NCBI RefSeq assembly: GCF_046630445.1
Contig: NC_092341.1
Location: 33,870,501-33,934,500, forward strand
Reading direction: 5' to 3'
Length of the DNA: 64,000 bases
Source: Rutidosis leptorrhynchoides
Lineage: Eukaryota > Streptophyta > Magnoliopsida > Asterales > Asteraceae
Made by a program: the position numbers and the translations under genes. Each line of letters begins with the position of its first letter. Positions within the stretch are counted from its first letter, which is position 1. The notes under the pieces were generated by a model. The model saw nothing but the letters and a program-made list of their open reading frames with translations. It ran no database searches and was not told the origin of the DNA. Shown piece by piece: positions 1 through 10,163 of this stretch.

Positions 1-122
1 AGATTAATTCTGATCAATACGAATACGATGGGGTCTTTATTTATTTTATTTAAGCAACTAATTGTGGACCACTAACATCGGACTGCTAACTACGGACTAA
101 GAAAATATTAAAAGTATTAAAA

Positions 123-212
<90 letters not shown>

Positions 213-1128
213 CGATTACTTAAAAAGAAAATATGTTGATATATTATATATATGGTTAGGTTTGTGATATCAATCGGAGACCAAGTCGTGTTTATTACCT
301 TCAAGGCAAAAGTGAGTATATAGTCCCACTTTTAAACTCTAAATATTTCGGGATGAGAATACATGCATTTTATGATTTACGTTATGGACACAAGTGATTA
401 AAAATATATATTCTACGTTGAGTTGTACCACTGGCATACTTCCCTGTAGCTTGGTAACTATTATTTACATGAGGTATTGTAAACGCGAATCCTGTTGATA
501 GATCTATCGGGCCTGACAACCCCAACTGGACTGGACGACCAGTATTCAATGGTTGCACAGTACTTCGTTTCGGTGACTACACTTGGTACGGTGTAGTAAG
601 ATTTCATAATAAAGGGAATATGCGACGTTGATTAAATGTTAAGTATGGTTATCAAGTGCTCAACAACTTAGAATATTTTTATTAAAACGCTTATATATGA
701 AATCTTGTGGTCTATATTTATAACGCTGCCGGCATTAAACCTATATCTCACCAACTTTATGTTGACGTTTTAAGCATGTTTATTCTCAGGTGATAACTAA
801 AAGCTTCCGCTGCAACATGTTGAATTTAAGCAAGATCTTGAGTATGCATATTTGTGTCAAAAATAAAACTGCATATCGGAGGATTTGTAATGTAAAATAT
901 GTTGGAGGTCGTATTGTTATTATCACATGTAAAGTTTTTAAGTCTAAGATTATCGCTAAACGATAATCATTATTAAGTTGTTTAAACCTTGTATTTGTAA
1001 TAAAAGCTATGGTTTGTATTGTAAAAACGAATGCAGTTTTTGAAGAATGTCGCATATAGAGGTCAATACCTCGCGATGAAATCATATGTTATTGTATTCA
1101 TCCTTATAGTTAAGGTCGGGTTATGACA
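1..1128 (+). repeat. LTR A of the tandem array (3' part only)
   Basis: Collinear with 8118-9190 and 16236-17335. It ends in GGGTTATGACA, 2 bp before the primer binding site. The upstream ~1.56 kb of this LTR lies left of the window. A minus-strand ORF at 786-1085 recurs in all three LTRs but only because the LTRs are copies; it is not a supported gene. Confidence 0.9.
124..211. repeat. (TA)n microsatellite in LTR A
   Basis: Uninterrupted TA run of about 88 bp. The same site holds about 39 bp in LTR B and an interrupted TA/ACATAT run in LTR C, so it is the fastest-changing part of the LTR. Confidence 0.97.
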
Positions 1129-1130
1129 TG

Positions 1131-1142
1131 TGGTATCAGAGC
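1131..1142 (+). other. Primer binding site (tRNA-iMet), unit 1
   Basis: TGGTATCAGAGC, the usual plant Ty3/gypsy and Ty1/copia site complementary to the 3' end of initiator methionine tRNA, two bases after the LTR end. Confidence 0.92.
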
Positions 1143-1319
1143 GTTGGTCTTAGAGAACCAGAAAATTTGCATTAGTGTGTCTTATCGAGTTTGTTAGGAT
1201 GCATTAGTGAGTCTGGAATTTGACCGTGTTTGATTTCGAAAACTATTGCTTATCCTTGTTAGTTAAAAATTAATATGTAAATATTATGTGGTATTAACGT
1301 GCTAGTTGTTATGTGATAG

Positions 1320-1718
1320 ATGTCTGGCTTAGAACTTATTATCACATTCAGCGACTCCGAACCAGAATCTTCAGATGGTGTTCCAGTCATTAACCTATCC
1401 GATGATGAAAACGACACATTTGGGGAAGACTCACAAGTTCCGGGTGAATCAATTGAAGAGGAACCAGAAAGTGATTCTGAGGAGGAAGAAATACAGGAAA
1501 TTACGAAAGACAAGTTCGAACGAGGAAAGAAACGAAAGGCTGCTGAAATGGAAAATCCAAATCCCGAGTCTAGAGAGAATGTTGTCGCACCAACTCCACC
1601 AGATACTTCCACACCTATTCCCACTATTCCTATTAGTTCTATCCCGACATCCAGTTCTTCGGTTCCTCAGCCAAAACGCAGGGAGACAACCAGGATAACC
1701 TTTAAGCGATTTCTTTGA
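1320..1718 (+). CDS. Acidic accessory ORF before gag, unit 1 (132 aa)
   Basis: I do not recognise a family. The ORF lies between the primer site and gag, about 180 bp after the primer site, and is separated from the gag ATG (2102) by about 380 bp of non-coding leader. The first half is Ser/Asp/Glu-rich with a Glu run near residues 55-65. The middle is basic (a KKRK patch near residue 72), followed by a Pro/Ser/Thr-rich stretch and a basic C-terminus. It looks intrinsically disordered, with one or two possible nuclear signals. Unit 2 keeps it open with only a few changes, although gag-pol is broken in both. The minus-strand element at 36927-50039 has an acidic ORF in the same place sharing the string DSQVP. 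An accessory role in nuclear entry or transcription is inference. Confidence 0.6.
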   Translation: MSGLELIITFSDSEPESSDGVPVINLSDDENDTFGEDSQVPGESIEEEPESDSEEEEIQEITKDKFERGKKRKAAEMENPNPESRENVVAPTPPDTSTPIPTIPISSIPTSSSSVPQPKRRETTRITFKRFL

Positions 1719-1930
1719 ACACAAACGCTTTGGGTTAAATGATGCGCTGTTGTTTTAAACCATGGGATCATATAATGTTTTGTATAATATTACTAGTGTG
1801 GTTTGCTTAATGTTTGATGTAAGATAAGCATATGTAAAATAGTGAAGTGTGAAATGCAATAATTTTCCATGGTTAAGTATTATTTGGATGGTAGTAATTG
1901 ATTTTCGTACTAAGCTATTAAGTATGAACT

Positions 1931-1950
1931 TTAACGGGTTGGTACTACCC
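1931..1950 (+). other. PPT-like motif in the leader before gag, unit 1
   Basis: TTAACGGGTTGGTACTACCC resembles the purine tract before the 3' LTR (TTAACGGGTAGGTAC at 6541-6555). In unit 2 (9993-10012) it matches that tract exactly and forms a short GGGTAG/CTACCC hairpin; here a T weakens the stem. Confidence 0.55.
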
Positions 1951-2101
1951 TAGATATAATTATAAAACGCTAATAAGAAGAAAAGGCTTTTATAATAATA
2001 ACTGGTTCATATTATTAATAAGCTACAATGTACTGTAAATACATACTACATCTATAATATTCCATGTGAATAATTATTTTTTTTCATTCTTGTTGAAGAT
2101 T

Positions 2102-5100
2102 ATGGCGCGATTGAACCGAATGACAGAACAAGAAATCCAGGAACTCATCAATCAGCGAGTGAACGACAGAATGTTATGGGTCGAGGCTGCAAGAGGTGCT
2201 GCAGTTAACCCAAATCCTCGTGTGGGGTGCACTTATAAAACTTTTCAAGGTTGCAAGCCCTCATCATTCAGTGGAACAGAAGGACCGGTTGGTTTAACCC
2301 GGTGGATCGAAAAGATTGAGTCTGTGTTTAAAATCAGTGGTTGTATTGAGAAGGACATGACCAAGTATGCATCGTGCACCCTACAAGATAGTGCACTCAC
2401 GTGGTGGAAAAACTATGTGAAGGCCGTAGGAGGAGATGTAGCTTATGATACTCCTTGGGAAGAATTCAAAACAATGCTAATCAACGAATATTGTCCAAGG
2501 AACGAGGTTAGGAAGTTGGAAGCTGAATTACGAAGCCTGAAAGTTGTTGGTACTGAACTCACCAACTACAATCAGCGATTCATGGAATTAGCTTTGCTAT
2601 GTCCCGAATTGGTACCAACCGAAGAACGGAAGATTGAACTGTACAAAGACGGTTTGCCTAAAAAGGTCAAGGCAAATGTTACAGCATCCAAACCCAAGAC
2701 TATTCATGAAGCTATCACCATGGCGAACGAGTTGATGGACCAGATTATTCTGGATAAGAACACCGATGTCAAGACATCGGGAAATAAAAGAAAGTGGGAA
2801 GGTAATCATCAACAATCCAACAAGAAACAAGAAACCACACAAGGTGCGGGTAGCGGTTCAAACTCAGGTTACAAAGGACGAAATCCTTTATGTAACAGAT
2901 GCCACAAACATCACTCTGGTTATTGTAATGTGGTGTGCAACAATTGTAATCGAAAAGGTCATCTTGCTGAAGATTGTAGGGTTCCCGCTACAAATACAAA
3001 CGGTACCAAGACTCCTACCACCAATGCAAATAGAACTGCCTTGGCCACTGTTACTTGTTATGGGTGTGGGAAACAGGGTCATTATAAGAGTCAGTGCCCG
3101 AATCCAGTGAAGAATAACGGATCTGCACGTGGAAGAGCATTTATTATTAATGCTAGAGAGGCGTATGAAGACCCGGAGCTTGTTACGGGTACGTTTACCA
3201 TTAATAACTTATCCGCATCTATTATATTTGATACTGGTGCCGATAGAAGTTACGTGTGTAGAGACTTTCACGCTAAATTGAATTGTTCATCATTACCTCT
3301 AGATGCTAAGTACATGATTGAGTTAGCTAATGGTAAACTAATTAAAGCCGATAAAATTTGCCGTGATTGTAAAATAAATTTAGCCGGAGAAACATTTAAG
3401 ATTGATTTGATACCCGTAGAATTAGGAAGTTTTGATGTAATAGTCGGCATGGACTGGATGTCCAAAATAGGAGCTGAAGTTGTGTGCGCCAAGAAGGCAA
3501 TTGGCATTCCTCGTAAGGATAGAACGCCATTAATGATTTATGGAGAGAAGGGTAACTCAAAGCTAAAACTCATTAGTTGTTTGAAAGCTCAAAAGTGCTT
3601 GAAGAAAGGGTGCTATGCCATCCTAGCACATGTTAATAAAGTCAAAACGAAGGAAAAAGTGAAGAGCATCAACGACGTGCCTGTGGCAAGAGATTTTCCT
3701 GAAGTATTTCCGGAAGAGTTGTCGGGATTACCTCCATTTAGATCTGTAGAATTTCAAATAGATCTAGTACCAGGAGCTGCACCAGTGGCTCGTGCTCCAT
3801 ATAGACTTGCACCATCTGAGATGAAAGAGTTACAAAGCCAGTTACAAGAATTACTGGACCGTGGTTTCATTCGACCGAGCACTTCACCGTGGGGAGCTTC
3901 GATTTTATTCGTCAAGAAGAAAGATGGATCTTTCCGAATTTGTATAGATTATCGTGAATTAAATAAGTTAACTATCAAGAATCGATATCCACTACCGAGA
4001 ACTGATGACTTATTTGATCAATTGCAAGGATCATGTGTTTACTCGAAAATCGACCTAAGGTCGGGCTATCATCAACTACGCGTCAAAGAAGAAGATATTC
4101 CGAAAACTTCTTTTCGGACACGCTATGGTCATTATGAATTTTTGGTCATGCCGTTTGGGTTGACTAATGCGCCAGCTGTATTCATGGACCTCATGAATCG
4201 AGTTTGTAGTCCGTATTTAGATAAGTTTGTTATCGTTTTCATTGACGATATTCTTATCTATTCCAAGAGTGAGCAAGAGCATGAGCAGCATTTAAGGTTG
4301 GTATTAGAATTGTTAAGAAAAGAACAGTTATACGCCAAATTTTCTAAGTGTGCATTTTGGTTGAAAGAAGTGCAATTTCTTGGCCACGTTGTTAGTAGCA
4401 AAGGAATTCAGGTTGATCCAGCTAAAATTGAGGCCATTGAAAAATGGGAGACTCCTAAGACACCAACGCAGATACGCCAATTTTTGGGTTTAGCTGGTTA
4501 TTATAGAAGGTTTATTCAAGATTTTTCCCGAATAGCTAAACCATTAACAGCGTTAACGCAAAAAGGGAAGAAGTACGAATGGACTTCTGAGCAAGAGAGT
4601 GCATTTCAATTACTGAAGAAGAAGTTGACTACAGCACCTATTTTATCGTTACCTGAAGGGAACGATGATTTTGAGATATATTGTGACGCTTAGCGACAAG
4701 GTTTTGGTTGCGTCCTTATGCAACGGAAGAAAGTTATAGCATACGCATCCCGACAATTGAAGATTCACGAGCGGAATTATACGACGCATGATTTAGAATT
4801 GGGAGCAGTAGTGTTTGCATTGAAGATATGGAGACACTATTTATATGGGGTTAAATGCACTGTGTTTACTGATCATAAAAGCCTTCAACATATTTTTGAT
4901 CAGAAACAGCTGAACATGAGGCAACGTAGGTGGGTCGAGCTGATAAACGACTATGATTGTGAGATTCGCTATCATCCCGGGAAAGCGAATGTAGTGACCA
5001 ACGCTCTAAGCAGAAAGGAACGGGAACCAATTCGAGTACGAGCAATGAACATAAAAATTCGCATGAATCTCAACTCACAAATCAAAGAGGCTCAACGAGA

Positions 5101-6508
5101 AGCTCTTACTAAAGAAAACATAGGAAATGAAATAATGAAGAAGTATGAGAAGCAACTCGTTATACGGGAAGACGGAATTCGATATTTCGCAAACCGTATT
5201 TGGGTACCGAAGTTGGGTGGATTAAGGAAGTTGATATTGAACGAGGCACATAAGACAAGATACTCGATACATCCTGGAGTTGGAAAGATGTATCAAGATC
5301 TTAAGACGCATTATTGGTGGCCTAATTTAAAGACAGATGTTGCAACATATGTTGGGGAATGTTTAACTTGTTCCAAAGTCAAAGCAGAACACCAGAAGCC
5401 GTCAGGGTTACTTCAACAACCAGAAATCCCAGAATGGAAATGGGATGGTATTACCATGGATTTCATCACAAAGTTACCTAAGACTGTCTGGGGTTATGAC
5501 ACCATTTGGGTAATAGTTGATCGTCTCACCAAATCTGCACATTTCTTGCCTATAAAGGAAACGGATAGAATGGAGAAACTATTACGATTATACATAAAGG
5601 AAATTGTTTCAATGCATGGAATACCTATTTCCATTATATCCGATTGTGATAGTAGATTTACATCAAAGTTTTGGCAATCACTACAGGAGGCCCTGGGAAC
5701 CCGTTTGGATATGAGCACCGCATATCATCCGCAAACTGACGGGCAGAGTGAAAGAACAATTCAGACTCTTGAAGACATGCTCAGGGCATGTGTGATCGAT
5801 TTTGGAAACGGATGGGATAAATATCTACCATTAGCAGAATTCTCGTATAATAATAGTTATCATGCGAGCATTAAAGCTGCACCATTCGAAGCATTGTATG
5901 GAAGGAAGTGTAGATCCTCTATCTGTTGGAATGAAGTAGGAGATCGACAATTAACTGGTCCCGAGATCATCCATGAAACTACTGAGAAGATAGTGCAAAT
6001 CAAGGAGAGATTGAAAACAGCCCGTAGTCCACAAAAGAGCTACGCCGATGTTCGAAGGAAACCATTAGAGTTTCAGATCGGTGACATGGTTATGCTAAAG
6101 GTGTCACCTTGGAAAGGTGTAATACGTTTTGGAAAAAGGGGTAAACTGAACCCAAGGTATGTAGGCCCGTTCAAGATCATCGAACGCATCGGACCGGTAG
6201 CTTATCGACTCGAGTTACCACAACAATTCGCCGGGGTACATAATTCATTTCACGTCTCAAACCTCAAGAAATGTCTTGCAAAGGAAGATCTCACCATTCC
6301 TCTTGAAGAAATCTAAGTCGACGAGAAACTACAATTCATAGAAGAACCAGTCGAAATCATGGACCGTGAAGTTAAACAACTCAAGCAGAGCAACATACCA
6401 ATCGTCAAGGTTTGTTGGAATGCTCGAAGGGGTCCCGAATTTACTTGGGAACGAGAGGATCAGATGAAACAAAAGTATCCACATTTGTTTCCCGACAACG
6501 CAAAATAG
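2102..6508 (+). pseudogene. gag-pol polyprotein, unit 1, two internal stops
   Basis: One frame from ATG 2102 to TAG 6506-6508. In order it shows: a gag domain (about residues 60-190, ALTWW motif); an N-terminal Cys/His cluster and two zinc knuckles ([14 protein letters not shown] and [14 protein letters not shown]); an aspartic protease (DTGA near residue 377); an RT with FIDD near residue 713; RNase H; a zinc-binding HHCC region and DDE integrase; and a chromodomain-like tail ending in KYPHLF. Two stops break it: TAG at 4691-4693, inside the first RNase H motif just after CDA, and TAA at 6314-6316 (CAA in unit 2). An Arg-to-Cys change follows the second integrase Asp. The ATG at 2102 is preferred over an upstream in-frame one because the following residues are collinear with unit 2. 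The copy is inactive as it stands unless stops are read through. Confidence 0.92.
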
Positions 6509-6519
6509 GTACAACTTTA

Positions 6520-6555
6520 AAATTTCGGGACGAAATTTATTTAACGGGTAGGTAC
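6520..6555 (+). other. Hairpin and polypurine tract before LTR B
   Basis: An 8-bp stem AAATTTCG/CGAAATTT with a GGA loop (6520-6538) is followed by TTAACGGGTAGGTAC, which ends at the base before the LTR. The same layout precedes the 3' LTR of every chromovirus in this window. Confidence 0.75.
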
Positions 6556-7049
6556 TGTAACGACCCGGATTTTCCGATCGTTTTGTACTTATGAGATTAA
6601 TATTTACATAAAATAAACCTTACCAACATGATAAGCAATCCAAACTGTTGAGACTTATGTTTTTGAAAAGAGTTTCACACAACGTTTGACCGTCCAATTT
6701 GACCGATGATATCACGAACTATATAACACACGATAATTATACGATTATGTATATGTACATATCTATACATATTTAACATGATTTAAGGATGGTTTAACAT
6801 TTCATTGTGAACTAACAACAATGAGTTATAAGTATACTTTGAGACCACAAACTTAAGTTTTCAAAACGATAACTATATGTAACGTTCTTTGACATATATA
6901 CTTACAATCTATAACGTGTTGGTGATCTATGTCACCAATATGATTTAAGTGTAATGGGATTAATTTGTAACCAAAATAATCTTGATAAATATCGAACAAG
7001 TTTGGGGAAGTGTGGAGTGCACACTTGTTTGAACTTATCTTGATTATGA

Positions 7050-7140
7050 CGGGGGTTCGGGGGCAGTGCCCCCGATAAGCGGGGTCTAAGGGGTGGCAAC
7101 CCCTGGCGGGGTCCAAGGGGCAGAGCCCCTGGCTGGGGGT
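7050..7140. repeat. GC-rich cluster of short hairpins in LTR B
   Basis: Three consecutive short palindromes lie in otherwise AT-rich DNA: GGGGGCAGTGCCCCC, AGGGGTGGCAACCCCT and AGGGGCAGAGCCCCT. The same cluster is at 15105-15190 in LTR C. Confidence 0.8.
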
Positions 7141-7487
7141 CGAGCTGCCAGGTCAGCTTGGAAATTTTTTTTTGGGCTAACATTGCTTTATTAAAAATGT
7201 CTTAAAATTTTATTTTGGCCCGGTTTGACCCAAAAATAAAAGCCCAGTTTTTGAGCCACTTTTACAGTTATAAACCCGTCCATATTTGAATTCTTGTTCC
7301 GATTCCTCAAAATTTCTACAAGTATATCTAGGGTATATGTAACCGTATCATACCCAGCTTCTATACATATTTACTATTGGTATATACCAACAATAAACTT
7401 CAATGATCAGCCACTAGACATGATGTTATATGTGGGAACCAGCCATTTAACCTCATGTGTGACTTTTGTGCAAGAAAACAAACTAAA

Positions 7488-7530
7488 TCTCCTATATATC
7501 CATCCCATAATCATGCTATTTTGCACACAC
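7488..7530 (+). promoter_or_regulatory. Putative LTR core promoter (TATA box) in LTR B
   Basis: CCTATATATCC at 7491-7501 is followed about 30 bp later by a CA/CT-rich stretch with few Gs, typical of a plant TSS and leader. The equivalent lies near 15608-15620 in LTR C. The start of transcription is inferred. Confidence 0.4.
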
Positions 7531-8230
7531 ACACATACAATTTCATTTCCAATTTTCTTTCAAGTTAATTCACTCCCTAATCTCTCTTCATTTACCTACT
7601 CAAGAACGTATCAATATAGTCATCCGATTTCAAGGAGATTACTTCCAATCTTTCAATCCCACTCCACCACTCTTTTGATTCCTAGATTTTTCTTACCTTT
7701 TCCAGTAGCTTTGTCCAAGTAACTTGAGGTAGTAACCTTATTCATAACCTTATTCGATTCATATTTATATAGCTATCTTATTTTGTGTTGTAAAATTTTA
7801 ACAACAAGAACATAGTTTGAGTGATTTCAAACTTGTTCGCAAACTAAATAGATCCTTCTAATTTGATTTTTAAAAAACACTTCAAGACCTGTAATATATC
7901 ATATTATGACAAAATCGGATTAATCATATTTTGGCTAATTAACATAATATTTAATATATATATTTACTTATGATTTGATTTTATATATTTCAGGACCACC
8001 CGTAAACAACACGAGAAGATTAATCACAAGACCTCATGATTGTACGCAACACGTCATTTGACAACACGGTACTTTATGTACGCAACACGTCACTTGACAA
8101 CATGGTACCATGGGTCGAGATTAATTCTGATCAATACGAATACGATGGGGTCTTTATTTATTTTATTTAAGTAACTAATTGTGGACCACTAACATCGGAC
8201 TGCTAACTACGGACTAAGAAAATATTAAAA

Positions 8231-8231
<1 letters not shown>

Positions 8232-8270
<39 letters not shown>
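8232..8270. repeat. (TA)n microsatellite in LTR B
   Basis: TA run of about 39 bp at the site that holds about 88 bp in LTR A. Confidence 0.95.
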
Positions 8271-8273
<3 letters not shown>

Positions 8274-9192
8274 ACGGTTACTTAAAAAGAAAATATGTTG
8301 ATATATTATATATATGGTTAGGTTTGTGATATCAATCGGAGACCAAGTCGTGTTTATTACCTTCAAGGCAAAAGTGAGTATATAGTCCCACTTTTAAACT
8401 CTAAATATTTCGGGATGAGAATACATGCATTTTATGATTTACGTTATGGACACAAGTGATTAAAAATATATATTCTACGTTGAGTTGTACCACTGGCATA
8501 CTTCCCTGTAGCTTGGTAACTATTATTTACATGAGGTATTGTAAACGCGAATCCTGTTGATAGATCTATCGGGCCTGACAACCCCAACCGGACTGGACGA
8601 CCAGTATTCAACGGTTGCACAGTACTTCATTTCGGTGACTACACTTGGTACGGTGTAGTAAGATTTCATAATAAAGGGAATATGCGACGTTGATTAAATG
8701 TTAAGTATGGTTATCAAGTGCTCAACAACTTAGAATATTTTTATTAAAACGCTTATATATGAAATCTTGTGGTCTATATTTATAACGCTGCCGGCATTAA
8801 AACTATATCTCACCAACTTTATGTTGACGTTTTAAGCATGTTTATTCTCAGGTGATAACTAAAAGCTTCCGCTGCAACATGTTGAATTTAAGCAAGATCT
8901 TGAGTATGCATATTTGTGTCAAAAATAAAACTGCATATTGGAGGATTTGTAATGTAAAATATGTTAGAGGTCGTATTGTTATTATCACATGTAAAGTTTG
9001 TAAGTCTAAGATTATCGCTAAACGATAATCATTATTAAGTTGTTTAAACCTTGTATTTGTAATAAAAGCTATGGTTTGTATTGTAAAAACGAATGCAGTT
9101 TTTGAAGAATGTCGCATATAGAGGTCAATACCTCGCGATGAAATCATATGTTATTGTATTCATCCTTATGGTTAAGGTCGGGTTATGACATG

Positions 9193-9204
9193 TGGTATCA
9201 GAGC
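9193..9204 (+). other. Primer binding site (tRNA-iMet), unit 2
   Basis: TGGTATCAGAGC, two bases after LTR B. Confidence 0.92.
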
Positions 9205-9381
9205 GTTGGTCTTAGAGAACCAGAAAATTTGCATTAGTGTGTCTTATCGAGTTTGTTAGGATGCATTAGTGAGTCTGGACTTTGACCGTGTTTGATTTCG
9301 AAAACTATTGCTTATCCTTGTTGGTTAAAAATTAATATGTAAATATTATGTGGTATTAACGTGCTAGTTGTTATGTGATAG

Positions 9382-9780
9382 ATGTCTGGCTTAGAACTTA
9401 TTATCACATTCAGCGACTCCGAACCAGAATCTTCAGATGGTGTTCCAGTCATTAACCTATCCGATGATGAAAACGACACCTTTGGGAAAGACTCACAAGT
9501 TCCGGATGAATCAATTGAAGAGGAACCAGAAAGTGATTCTGAGGAGGAAGAAATACAGGAAATTACGAAAGACAAGTTCGAACGAGGAAAGAAACGAAAG
9601 GCTGCTGAAATGGAAAATCCAAATCCCGAGTCTAGAGAGAATGTTGTCGCACCAACTCCACCAGGTACTTCCACACCTATTCCCACTATTCCTATTAGTT
9701 CTATCCCGACATCCAGTTCTTCGGCTCCTCAGCCAAAACGCAGGGAGACAACCAGGATAACCTTTAAGCGATTTCTTTGA
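9382..9780 (+). CDS. Acidic accessory ORF before gag, unit 2 (132 aa)
   Basis: Same length, position and layout as the ORF at 1320-1718, with about five residue changes (for example a Glu-to-Lys change after TFG and Gly-to-Asp after QVP) and no stop or frameshift. The neighbouring gag-pol copy of this unit carries many breaks over about 4.4 kb, so an open 400-bp frame is expected by chance reasonably often and is only weak evidence for constraint. Function unknown; acidic, probably disordered, with basic patches. Confidence 0.55.
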   Translation: MSGLELIITFSDSEPESSDGVPVINLSDDENDTFGKDSQVPDESIEEEPESDSEEEEIQEITKDKFERGKKRKAAEMENPNPESRENVVAPTPPGTSTPIPTIPISSIPTSSSSAPQPKRRETTRITFKRFL

Positions 9781-9992
9781 ACACAAACGCTTTGGGTTAA
9801 ATGATGCGCTGTTGTTTTAAACCATGGGATCATATAATGTTTTGTATAATATTACTAGTGTGGTTTGCTTAATGTTTGATGTAAGATAAGCATATGTAAA
9901 ATAGTGAAGTGTGAAATGCAATAATTTTCCATGGTTAAGTATTATTTGGGTGGTAGTAATTGATTTTCGTACTAAGCTATTAAGTATGAACT

Positions 9993-10012
9993 TTAACGGG
10001 TAGGTACTACCC
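9993..10012 (+). other. PPT-like hairpin motif in the leader before gag, unit 2
   Basis: TTAACGGGTAGGTACTACCC repeats the 15-bp tract found before the 3' LTR and folds as GGGTAG-GTA-CTACCC. Confidence 0.55.
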
Positions 10013-10163
10013 TAGATATAATTATAAAACGCTAATAAGAAGAAAAGGCTTTTATAATAATAACTGGTTCATATTATTAATAAGCTACGATGTACTGTAA
10101 ATACATACTACATCTATAATATTCCATGTGAATAATTATTTTTTTTCATTCTTGTTGAAGATT

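Larger units (their letters stand above)
6556..9190 (+). repeat. LTR B, complete, shared by both units (2635 bp)
   Basis: Starts TGTAACGACCCGG just after the purine tract and ends GGGTTATGACA, 2 bp before the next primer site. It acts as 3' LTR for unit 1 and 5' LTR for unit 2. It contains a GC-rich hairpin cluster (7050-7140), a TATA-like core promoter (7493) and a short TA run (8232-8270). Confidence 0.93.

Noticed and set aside
86..304. Minus-strand ORF rich in Ile-Tyr repeats
   Set aside because: It is the translation of a TA microsatellite; the same kind of ORF appears at 16331-16528 and 53532-53734.
786..1085. 99-aa minus-strand ORF found in all three array LTRs (also 8848 and 17010)
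   Set aside because: Recurs only because the LTRs are copies of each other; no domain, and it lies antisense in U5-like DNA.
1131..1142. tRNA gene fragments at the TGGTATCAGAGC sites
   Set aside because: Only the 12-bp primer-binding complement is present, with no cloverleaf around it.
4691..4693. Programmed TAG readthrough in pol
   Set aside because: Context TAG-CGA does not match known readthrough contexts and it interrupts a core RNase H motif; kept only as a finding to check in other copies.
7294..7722. 142-aa ORF in the LTR (also 15412-15840)
   Set aside because: Overlaps the putative TATA box and leader, low-complexity composition, no domain.
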